Origin: Crocodylus rhombifer
Lineage: Eukaryota > Chordata > Crocodylia > Crocodylidae
Length of the DNA: 64,000 bases
Reading direction: 5' to 3'
Assembly: GCA_038503035.1 (NCBI GenBank)
Contig: JAVSML010001165.1
Coordinates: forward strand, 248,001-312,000
A model generated the notes under the pieces. It was not told the DNA's origin. It was given only the letters and a program-made list of their open reading frames with translations, and made no database searches. The position numbers and the translations under genes were made by a program. Position 1 is the first letter of the stretch. Each line of letters begins with the position of its first letter. Positions 54,310 through 64,000 of the stretch are shown piece after piece.

Positions 54310-55807
54310 CTGCAGGAAGCCAAATGAAGGTTTCTTGTTGACATCTTCTAGAATGTCCTTGTTGATAAGCAGGCATCCCTGTGGAGTCAATATTGTCCCA
54401 GTCCACAGGTCCAAGCCACAACTGTTCAGTGAAAAAGGTGAGGAGATTTAGGAACAAGGAGAAAGTCTGGCCTTTTTGTGTTTGTCTGTTTCCCAAGGAT
54501 GTTGGTGCTGGTTCAGCTACCTGGTGCTGTACCTTACACTGACTGACAATGGCCTTATAGTGATCACTGCAGCTCAGAAATGCCTTGACTACTCACCCTT
54601 CCCTCTTTGGTACATATTATACCTCTTTCTAAAAAAATCAGTACCGTCATCTACCACAGGTGATTTAGGAAACAAATCAGATAATAGATTTCACTGTTCC
54701 CTCAGGTATGCAAAAGCTATTCACTGCTCTCTTGAGCAAACAGTCAAAGAATAACTCCTCTGAAAAGCACAAACAGGATACAGTTATAATTCCTTTAAGT
54801 GTGTTGGAGTTTTGAGAGGAGCATTGAAGCTGTTGCCTTAAAACTGTTGCATAACAATAATTTTGCAAGAAATGCATGAATCAAGATAGCAAAGGGTGGA
54901 TCATTTAACATGGCAAATTACATTGTGAAACATACACAATGGGCTAGATTTAGTCCATCTATTTGGCAAGTATGGGAATTTAATCATCTGAGTGTTGCTG
55001 TATTCCAACCTGCTGAGAAGCTGTTCATGCAGAAGGTGGGTGGGTCCTCCTCCTGCTCCATGTTTCCTGGCTTACTCTTGAGATGATGTTGTGTTAAAAA
55101 AGTACAGTAATGGATTCATAGGTACATGGATGGGGAGGCTAGAATCACACTTAGTTACTGAAGTCCACTTATGAATGGACCTAACGAAACTCCAGTGCTG
55201 CAGAAGCTGACAGCTTCCACTGAAGGGAGGCTGGAGAAGTATCCCTACAGACTGAGATAATTTATTCTCTGCTGGGAATGCGATAGGTGCAGCCTAAAAC
55301 TAGGCAAAGTTTACACTAGAACAGGGAGTAAAATCCTCCACAAATGGCTTGAGAACCATGGCCCTGAGTCCTGACAAACAAGCATTTTGGACTCCGGGGA
55401 GAAGGCTGCTAGTGGGGGGAGGGCAGCGGTGGCTGCTGAAAGGTTTTCTGGGAGAGTGGGAATCCAAGCAAATACATGAGCAGAGCAGGGAAGAAACTCA
55501 GGGGAAACCCATGAAATACTGATGGTTCTACTGAAGATGGTACAAAATTAGGGCAACAGGAATAAGGTCCTCCTGCTGTTGAATGCAGAGAACAGTACCA
55601 CCACTCAGTTGAAACCAGTCACTGGATGTGTCCACGTGGTCCAGGGTGATGATGATGAAACCCCCCAGTTTTTCTTTGTAGAAATACATTCTATTCCCTT
55701 CCCCAATCATTTCTGACTTTCTCTTTGCCTCTCTATTCCTTAGAAGTAGTTATGATAAGACATAGTGAAGCTAAGACATAGGATAAGCTCCTGTATTAAT
55801 GCAAAAT
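54310..55807. other. Lipase B intron 1, lower half; no gene
   Basis: The first 150 bp align with the intact gene's intron 1 (shared 'cccagtccacaggt' at 33936 and 54398). The remainder holds no recognised exon or repeat. Confidence 0.5.
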
Positions 55808-56311
55808 GTCCCGTATGTTCCCATAGTCACTGTTTTGTATTTCAGTGTTTTGTATAGATTCCAGTTATTTTTTTTATGAATTTGTACTGTTTTGTGCCAG
55901 TTTTGCATACCTCAGCTCTGTTTTTTATTATTACTATGGTTAACCAAAGTAATGTCAAGCCCCATTTTGTAATGTCAAGCTTCCATTTTGTTATGTTGTA
56001 ACCCGCTTCTCCAAGTAACCCGCACCGGCCATCCACCAGGGGATCAGCTGGCAACCCCCTCTGGGCCCCAACCTTGGAATGACATTGGCTGGCTGTCAAT
56101 CATCAAGCCACTGCACCTGGATAGGGATCAACCCACAGTTACCTTTGTGTGTGTGTCTGGGGGGTAGGGGGATGGGAAGCGAAGAATCAACAGTTTCTTG
56201 TACCTATTTTTAGGGGAGGGAGGTTGTATTTGTTTTATTCTTCTGTGTTTGTGTAGTTGCACCCCTGTCTAATAAACCAATATTGCTTGCGAAGTCAATA
56301 CCCCAGTACAT
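55808..56311 (+). mobile_element. Candidate solo LTR
   Basis: Starts TGTCCCGTATG and ends …CCCCAGTACA. It contains 'caagcttccattttgttatg', 'aataaacc' near 56270 and a G/T-rich zone before it, as in retroviral LTRs. No matching TSD was found, so the boundaries are uncertain. Confidence 0.45.
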
Positions 56312-56319
56312 TATGAATA

Positions 56320-57060
56320 CAATCTGGTCCAGATCAGCCTGTATCCAGGATTAAAAAGTAAACTTATTCCTTTAGAGGGCTTTATTATTAGTTTGTGAAA
56401 GGTTTCCATGAGGGCTAATACTCTTCTCAGTGAAAGAATGTGTAAGATATACAAACCAAAGAGAGTTATTTGGACAGTGTCTGATAATAACAAATTTGGC
56501 CAGATTGAGACTAATAGGTAACCATTCAGGGTAGGCCTATGATTTTGATAAAAGACTCTGAGTAGTACATTGATGCAATTAACACTGGCCCGAGGGCAGT
56601 GTCGCTGTTTTCAGGAAAGGATAACAAGACACCTCCCATTAACTTCAGGAGCGAAACAGCAGATTGCTCAGTGGCAAAATGGGAGTGTTTTCACATGAGG
56701 GGACTTATTAAGAAGTCCAAAAGATGCCTGATCAATCACAAGGTTGACTTCAGACCATTGGCCATCACCCTCTAGTTGGTAGGTTTTAGATTGCTGATTT
56801 GGGGCATAGTGCCCCCAAATTTTGGGATGGGAGTTTTCCATGTCAAAGAGTAGGGGAGTGTAATCTGGACTGAATATGTGATTCTTTGAGATGGGAAAAT
56901 CTCTTCTATTAAGAGCTGGCAAGACATGAAGTGAGGCAGGTGGAGCTGGGTTGCCTTGGGAGAAGGAATTGGCCACTCTGGTACATTTCAGCTTGTTTTC
57001 AGTGGTGAAGTAGCAGAGAGAGGTGTGCAGCTAAAGGATCAACTCAACTTTAATAACATG
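56320..57060 (-). other. Unrecognised open frames in lipase B intron 1
   Basis: The minus-strand frame 56668-56976 codes 102 residues (LNRRDFPISKNHIFSPDYTP and QLEGDGQWSEVNLVID), followed after stops by a hydrophobic stretch (56311-56493, FGLYILHILSLRRVLALM). It resembles part of a retroelement internal region next to the candidate LTR, but I cannot name a family. Confidence 0.3.
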
Positions 57061-57841
57061 GAACAATATATGGCCCTTGTCTTTAACTTGGAAGTAATTT
57101 GAGTCAATGCAGAAAGCAGGGTTATGGGTTCAGGTTGCTATCTAGTTCCTTTTTTGGAAGGATATCTTTAATACTTCTCACACTCCGGTGATTGCTTCTC
57201 AAACATCAACCCATCTAAGCTTCCTTACCTCCTACAAAAAAAGCTTATCTCTGGGCTTGCTGTACCCTTTACTTGCTACCAGTGGATTTATCGGCCTGGC
57301 AGGTAAGATCCTTTTAAAAAAATTCTCCAGGTCTCCAGCCTGAAATATCCTACCTTTCTGGTGTAACTAGGATTTTTCCCCAAAACATGAAATTCCTCTC
57401 CAGCATCTTCAGTGTCCCAAAATGCTAGGCTATGTCAAAAGAAGCCAACTCTACCAGACTAGACCACTCCTATATTTTCAGAGACTGGACCAAGGCTGAT
57501 TAGAATCAGATTTATTCCACATGCATCTGAATGGTAGGCCAGAATCTGGTCCTTAGTCAAACTAACCTGTTTGGAAACACAGTGAAAAATGTTAGAATGG
57601 GGGATATTTTTAGCCATTTTCCTTGAGCATGTTAATGGAGAGCATTATCAATGATATCAAACTACCAGTTGTGCCAACCATTTTTAAAGAAAAGACAAAA
57701 ATAACTTAGGACATTCATGAAGCTTTCAGGATTCACAGTCTTCTTTGTTAAGATTTGTTCAAAATCCATAGTAGATGGTTTTCTAAATTCTCCTGAAAAT
57801 GTAATGGCTTGGAATCAAGCAAACACCATAAGCCACCTCAT

Positions 57842-58964
57842 CTTGGGCCTGTACAAAACAACACGTCTCTGTTAACAGGAATACAGTGAACATTCTGTAT
57901 ATTTTTACCATCATTTTGCAGCAAGAAAGGAAATAAAAATGGAGGTCCTGGACTCAGCCCCTTAGGTCTGAAAGCAAAGTTTTACCCAAGAAATCTGCAA
58001 AATTACTTCTTTACTGTGTTATACAACTGCAAAGCACAAAACATGAAAAATGCCCAGAAGCAAAAAATGAAGGAGAAGAGGGCGCTTCTAGTACCCTGCT
58101 GTAGCAACAACAGGGAAAAGTCCTTCTGCTCTGGTGTTGTCTATAAATAAAGAAATAAATAAAAGACCTGCATGGGGAACTGCTACCTCAAGCTCAGGAC
58201 ACCTCAAGAACTGCAGAAAGTATTTTGGAAAAGTGTCAGTAACTCTGCCTGTGCCTTCTGCAGAGACCACCTGCAATTAAATTGACAGAGGAATGAGCAG
58301 TGAGACTCCTACTGAAACACTCGTAGGAACTCACGTAGGAAAAATGAGCATGAACTTTCCTATTGCTACAAGGCAATACTCATTGTATCCACAGCAATCC
58401 AAGCCTTTGTCATGTAGAGGCTAGATTACACCACATGCTCTTCTTGTGGTCAACAGAAGATCACAGAAACGTTTTTCTGTGTATAACTCCGATGAATAAG
58501 ATCATAGCACCAACGGCCAGATCCAGTTCCATCCAATTTTAATTTGGGTCGCTAAGTGTCTATGTAGTGGTCCCTGCCTGGATTCCTGAAACAAAAAAAA
58601 CACACTATAAGACTCTGACTCATTATTCACTGCACATACAACAAAAGATTCACTTTAAAGCCTGAATCTCCTCTGTTGGTCTGCCATTCAAATGGGACAG
58701 AAATGGAAACATAGGCCAAGAGATCCCACACATGAAATTACAGGATAGATACCCTTGATAATAACATTCAGAGGGAGTCCAAGTGTTGATTATTAGGTAC
58801 ATAGTCCCTAGAAGCATGTGCACACTGTTTCCCTGGCACTCCCACTCAGCCACTCCTGCTTGCATAGACCAAGAGTGAGGTGGTGAAGCAGTGCTTTTGA
58901 GATCTCTACATCAGATAAACTTGAGAGACAAGGCAGGTGTGTCCTAAAGCAGCATCACAGGCTG
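57842..58964. other. 5' flank of lipase copy B
   Basis: It shares short blocks with the intact gene's flank (57860-58260 with 36000-36240; 58445-58510 with 37360-37410). Nothing coding is recognised. Confidence 0.5.
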
Positions 58965-59655
58965 TGCGTAGACAAAACGAGAGGCATGTGTGTACAACAC
59001 TTTAAAACAAGGCTAAATGCTTTTGCACTGTTTTAATGGTCTCAGTGTTTGCATGCCTTGGTGGCATATTGCACGTTAATTAGAGCTGGTGCAGGAAATC
59101 GGGAGATGTAATGTACCTTAAATGACTTGAGGGGCAGCAAACTAAAACTCCAATAAGGAATTTTAATTTGCTGCCCCTACAGCCATGGAGCGAAGCACCG
59201 GGATCTGTGCAACTCTGCAGCTCTGCAGGAAGCCCTGCAGCTAGCCTGGCAGCAGCTCGGGAAACCAGCTCTACCCAAGAAAATCAGTGAGTCTGACCGT
59301 TTTTCCCACCCCCGGCCTGGGGCATACCTGCCTGCCTACCTGAGCTGTGCGGGGGCCTGGTGCTTCCCTCTGTGGCTGTGGTGCGCCCCAGGGCTGCCTG
59401 AGCTGGATACCTGCAGGTGGGTGCCACCTGAGTGGGGGGCACTACAGCCACGGAGGGGAGCACCAGCCCCCCTGCAGCCCAGGGTCTGCTCCACCTGCTG
59501 TCAGCTTGCCCTCCCCTCCCCTCCCCACCAGGAAGGCAGGTAAGTCAGAAGGGTGTATGCACAATACGGGGACTTAATCAGCCCTAAATTGAAGGGTTTT
59601 TTTTTAAAACCCACCACTTCAATATAGGGCCCCTGTTTTGTCTACACATGTCCAG
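58965..59655. mobile_element. DNA transposon, family 6, inverted copy
   Basis: Ends 'tgcgtagacaaaacgagag' and, inverted, 'catgtgtagacaaaacaggggccc'. Internal blocks are the reverse complement of those at 44567. No convincing TSD is visible. Confidence 0.75.
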
Positions 59656-60799
59656 TGTCATTCTCTAGTTTGACATGTGTGAGTGATATAGGGATGACAA
59701 GGCATGCTCCAGAGCAATGTCTGCAGGAGTTCTGGGTATGTAGTGCAGATGTACACTTGATCATTTTTCCAGTTTCCCCACACAAAAGGGAAGTTCCCAA
59801 ATGGACCACTAGTATTTCTCTTACCTGAATGAGGAATCTCAGAAATGAGTTTTAACAGTGAGGGTGAGAAGCAGCAGCACTTTTGCTTCTAATGCTTCTG
59901 ACAGATGATGCCTTTAGTAACTACCATATCAGATTGGTTACACCTCAGAAACAAAAATACTGGCAAACTTCATGTCCAGACAAGTATTATAATAATTATG
60001 CATCATCATTAGACACTGCTGGTTTAAACTCATCTCATCAAAGCTTATTGTTCTTCCAGGTTGTTCATCAGGGCTCTTCACTCCTTCCCAGAACACCCAC
60101 AAGACAAGACGACAGCATCTTTTAGACTTTTCAAATTGTCTGGAAATTGCTTGTCAAAACAGAAATTCTGATCCATGTGATTTTTTTTTTTTTTTTGTGC
60201 CTCAGTCCCTGCCCAGGGAGCTCTGAGGATAAGTTAGGGGAGCAATCGGACGAATCAAGGTGGAGCACATTCTTCGTCCCCAGTGCACTCACCTGGCTCA
60301 GCTAGCTTTGGCAGAGGTGGAGCAGGGCTAAAGCCTTAACACTGCATTTTTAAAAGATTCTGCTCCATAGGGCACAAGGACTCCTATAGGAAAATGCCCT
60401 TGCACAACTGAATGAAGGGAGTTTTTGTTCACCCATTTGTATCAGTACAAAGTCAAGTGTCTCACATTTTGCCTTACCAACCATCAATCTCACTCATTTA
60501 GAAATCACATCTCATCTTCTGAATTGAGTGACTGGCTTAAAAATAATGAGATAAAAATATTGCTTTCTATTCATCTCAGACCCCTAAGCCCTTCACAGTT
60601 TTTACTGTATTTCCCAACCATGTTGACAGCTTTACTTGAATATTGAAACCTGAATGTTTTCATGATCTCTCTTTCTTTATTCAAGAACCTGGAGCTCCAT
60701 GAAAAGGCCCAAAAAATCACAATGCCTACTTGGGGCAGATAACCATACTGAGGTTGCCTGCACTGACAATATTCAGGGAACAATGTAGGACAATATTCC
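59656..60799. other. Intergenic DNA, no gene
   Basis: A poly-T run is at 60180-60196. Parts (59880-60180) are weakly similar to 37600-37960 in the flank of the intact lipase gene. Short open frames are AT-rich and show no domain. Confidence 0.45.
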
Positions 60800-63595
60800 T
60801 AGCAAGCCACCAGGCAAATGGGGAGTTCTCTCACACAAATCCTCCACCTCCAGACTTCATTTGTAATCAAGATGACTCTAGGCTCATTTAATTATTACAC
60901 ATTCCAGTGTAATGGAATGTGCAAACTACTCTATAGCTGAAATGCAAATAAGCTGGATCATTTCCCCTTGCTCACCAACAGTTGCTGAAAGACAGCTCCC
61001 GGCCTTCAATGCCTTTGTCCATCTGGTGTTCTCAAGCAGTCTGGGCTGCTCTTCACTGACAGATGTCAGTACCCTAGTATTTCAGTTATTAGTTCCTACA
61101 AATGCAATAACAGGTGTTCACCTGGGAGCACCCTGTGGGGCATAAGAGAACAAAAGCCATCATCTCCCATCATCCTTGTCATAAGTTAATAGGGTGAAGT
61201 GGACAACAAGAATTGCTGTTCATGAAAAAGGTTGAGGTTTGGGAGACTATTTCCATTCCTCACTCAAACAAAAATGAGGCCTTTAAGCAAAAAGATGACA
61301 AACCATAAGCAAAACAGAAAAGGGCAATATCAACAGCCTGAGATAGATAGTAACTTGGTGATTAGGGTATTCGGTTCATTCAGCTGGGATGTAGAAGACC
61401 CTGGTTCAAGGAGTGTTGCCTCAAAGAAACTACCAGAAATTATTCAGTTTGGGACAATGAGGTATTTTTACCTAACAGCAGTGATAGGGATATATCAGAT
61501 ACTATACAGTGAAGTAATGGAGTCATATTTTAAACACCTCTAGTTCTTTTGTTTTGACTCCTTCCACTTAGGTGGTAAATCCTTTCCACCAGGATGTATT
61601 GTGAATTGTCACCTGGTAGCAAAACTGGAGGGGTTCTGCTGATGTCCTGCTCATTTCTCCCTTACAGGACCTGGAGAGATAGGGAGAAGAGGAACTCTCC
61701 TAAGATGTGTTAAGGAAACTCTGACTACAGCTGCATAGCTTGTTTGATAGGCTATAATTCCTCAAGGCAATTTTAGTTGGGGGCTTTTTAAAAAGTCTAG
61801 AGTAGACTACCCTGGGACCTTAAAAAAGGCTATCTCTGTATTTAAATTCAGGTTATCCCTTTATTTAGAGACAATCCTTTAGTTTATTACTAGCAGCAAG
61901 AAAATGTAATACCATATAGCACCATAGCAGACAGTTACTGCAGAGATTCATGTTGTTAACAGATCATTACTCTTTAGTTCTGACTATGTTTCCGGAGGTG
62001 GTGAGTTCTTTCCTTGTTGGAGTGGAGTATCACCTGGCAGCAGTAACTCCTAGGGTCATGTTTCTGTGCAATCTTAAATAAAATAAACATTTGGCCATGA
62101 CTGAAAGAGCTCTCCTAGCTCATTTTAGTTGATGGGAAAGTTCACTTGTGGTGACTTACACTATATAGGGAAAGGAAACTTATAAGCCAGCTGCTCTAAT
62201 TATGTTTGCCAAGGGAATCTTAAAGTAACTCTGCAAGCACGAGAACAACATCTCAGTGAGGGTAGCTGTAAGAAGCATGATAGTGTTTGCACACACTAAA
62301 GACAATCTCAGAGTAGCCAATAGTTCAGCTATGAAGTGGGAAGGAGCTATAGATATGAGTTCAATTAGGCATAAGGATGTGCGGCATTGGAAAGTACCTG
62401 TCAACCTGTGGGGTGGGGAGGTTATGCGGGAGGAAAATTACTTTTGTAAAATGCAAATCACTTGACTTAAAGAATCGTTCAGGCTCAGTTTCACACCCCA
62501 GTGTAACTTTAATACTCAGCTATGTAACTCTTGTCGCAGGAAACTGTTTGGCAGATCATTTTCATTCTGCATCTAAATAAAAATGAAGCCTGTAAGGGAT
62601 AAACCAAGCAGTCAATACCACCTAGCAACACAGCAGATTCCTATAGTCGGGGTTTACGTTGCCAACCCTCCTTTATTGCTTTCTTTTGACAATCACTGTT
62701 GAGAGGGTAAGACACAGCCCATCCTGGCTACATAGAGCTTTTTCAGTAACAGCCATGAACATTTACAAAAGCAGCCTGAAGAAGGCATCTTTAAATGGTT
62801 TCTACCATTTTCATCCATCCTGTGATCTATGGGTGGGCTGAGCTCCCAACACCCAACAGGGTAGCCACCATCAAGACTTACCTTGCTGATCCTGTGTTCA
62901 GTACAGCTTCCACCATTGTTCTCACCAGTTCAGGTGCACCTCTGTTAATTTTTGTCCTGTTCAAGTCAGTATAGTTGCACCCTTGTGGAGCAAGGACCTG
63001 AACTCTCTAATACTTAAGTTCAAGTATTCAAAGGAAGATGAAAATATTCATTCTCTTTTACCCATGTCAAGCAGACAAACATCTATTCATGAATAAACCC
63101 ATCTCTTCTAGCACTGACTTTACAGATGAGAAATATGAGTTTCATAACCCCACAAGGAAGCCTCCTGAAAGAAGCAGTGGAATCTACATTCACTCTTACT
63201 CCTCTCTAGACTCCAGGGTAAAGAAATTGTGAACTTGCACCTACCCAGCAACATAACCTCGCTTCTGTTGTCTCAGTCTTCCCTTCTGTCTACAGTTCTC
63301 AGGCTGACTCCTCAGCTGACTGAATCACTGACAAAAACCATATAAATCTGTACATATAAGAAGGAAGCAAGTACTTCTAAATGACAGTGACAAATTTGAT
63401 TCTTTGCCAGCATAACAGATAGTAACTCAGAAACTATAGGCTAGAAACTCAATTATGAGTTTCTCTTTTTCTTTTTTTTTTTTTTCTTTTTCAGAAGCCA
63501 CAGAAAATGAAATATACAAAAAATAAAACCTGAATCAACTCCTTTGGTGTTTTGTGTGGTCTCTATAATTTTAAAAACTTATTCTCTGGTTATTT
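60800..63595. repeat. Segmental duplication block X2 (direct copy of 1215-4660)
   Basis: It matches X1 in the same orientation, without the hAT insertion found in X1 at 2395-3419. It sits upstream of lipase copy B. The short frame at 63038-63232 (HNPTRKPPERSSGIYIHSYS) is shared with 4208-4453, but is not supported as a gene. Confidence 0.8.
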
Positions 63596-64000
63596 CTTAT
63601 GATAGGCAAGATTTCTTAGAGTGATGTATTTTATTGAACCAACTGCACAACTGGGATAAGTCGGACAAGCTTTTGACTGCAATGCATTCTTCATTAGGCT
63701 GACCAGTACAAGCCAGGCACAGAACAATAAAATCCAGTTGTTGGAGGGAGAGGAGAGATATTGTCAAGGATCAGACAATTAGATAAAGAAATGAAGCTGA
63801 TTACTGGGAGATCAAGGCCTATGAAAAGGGAGGAGGGTGATTCTCACTTTTCATGAGTGGAAAGAATTATAAAGTGCAATAAAATCAGGTAAATTATAAA
63901 GTGCAATAAAATCAATATAAGTGTTAAAACCTTGTTCCTAGTGTCCAGGCAGCTTATGAATTTTTGTTCCCACGTCCACTTTCCACGTCCACTTTTTAAA
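63596..64000 (-). mobile_element. Penelope-like element 3' tail, runs off the window
   Basis: It matches the tail of the PLE at 4670-5035 (for example 'aaatgaagctgattactggga' then 'tcaaggcctatgaaaagg'), beside X2 as there beside X1. A 25-bp tandem duplication of 'attataaagtgcaataaaatca' type occurs at about 63866-63915. Confidence 0.7.

Larger units (their letters stand above)
54195..57841 (-). pseudogene. Lipase copy B: partial, broken paralogue (exons 1-2 only)
   Basis: Exon 1 is 57710-57841 (132 nt) and exon 2 is 54195-54309 (115 nt), exactly the sizes of the intact gene's exons. Exon 1 reads MRWLMVFA, a stop, then FQAITFSGEFRKPS and NPESFMNV. Exon 2 reads SKIIRYHGYPSEEHEVV and LSVNRIPDEKDSG. 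Both acceptors (AACAG and CTGCAG) are intact. Three lesions are visible: TGA at 57817-57815 where the intact gene has TGG; the exon-1 donor CT instead of GT at 57709-57708; and the exon-2 donor AT instead of GT at 54194-54193. No exons 3-9 are found in 36-54 kb, which is filled by transposons. It is a duplicated 5' end that is non-functional as a lipase. Confidence 0.9.

Noticed and set aside
1..64000. CRISPR arrays, operons, bacterial promoters, tRNA or rRNA genes
   Set aside because: The DNA is plainly vertebrate nuclear. I saw no regularly spaced repeats of CRISPR type and no tRNA-like cloverleaf or rRNA sequence, although I could not run a dedicated scan.

Overview
This window reads as nuclear DNA of a sauropsid vertebrate. 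A crocodilian is my best guess and a turtle the main alternative. The reasons are spliced exons of a vertebrate acid-lipase gene in repeat-rich DNA, and a repeat mix of CR1 LINEs, Penelope-like elements (PLEs) with GIY-YIG domains, a Tx1-like LINE, a Ty3/Gypsy element, several solo LTRs and many hAT DNA transposons with 8-bp target-site duplications (TSDs). No bacterial or CRISPR features are present.

The only host gene I can support is a minus-strand lipase (LIPA/LIPF/LIPM family, closest to lipase member M). Coding exons run from 35995 down to 18791. Eight exons have canonical splice sites, correct phases and, where I know the family pattern, the usual sizes (for example 199, 110, 137 and 72 nt). 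The Ser, Asp and His triad residues are visible. Two things are odd: the HG motif at the oxyanion loop reads HP, and the expected 72-nt exon between exons 7 and 9 cannot be recognised.

The gene lies in a decaying tandem cluster. Upstream (54-58 kb) is a partial paralogue, copy B, with only the first two coding exons. It carries a stop codon in the signal peptide and has lost both splice donors. Downstream (about 9.7-11.3 kb) is a smaller relic, copy C: an exon-5 stub plus intron-5 sequence. Large duplicated blocks surround them. Block X is at 1.2-4.7 kb and 60.8-63.6 kb, with a shared PLE next to it. Block Y is at 5.7-9.6 kb and 15.9-18.6 kb. Because one member of each pair often lacks an insertion, the pairs give natural empty sites that date the PLE, hAT and CR1 insertions.

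Layout: 0-1.1 kb Tx1-like LINE relic; 1.2-9.6 kb blocks X1, PLEs and Y1; 9.7-11.3 kb lipase relic C broken by CR1; 12-13 kb GC-rich minisatellite; 13.2-18.6 kb PLE, LTR with nested hAT, and Y2; 18.8-36 kb lipase gene with hATs and a large inverted repeat in its introns; 36-38.5 kb upstream flank with a diverged X-like stretch; 39-46.8 kb nested DNA transposons, LTRs and an hAT transposase pseudogene; 46.8-52.6 kb PLE fragment and a Gypsy gag-pol element carrying three insertions; 54-58 kb lipase pseudogene B; 59-64 kb DNA transposon, block X2 and PLE tail. Coordinates of ancient repeats are estimates by eye except where a TSD fixes them.
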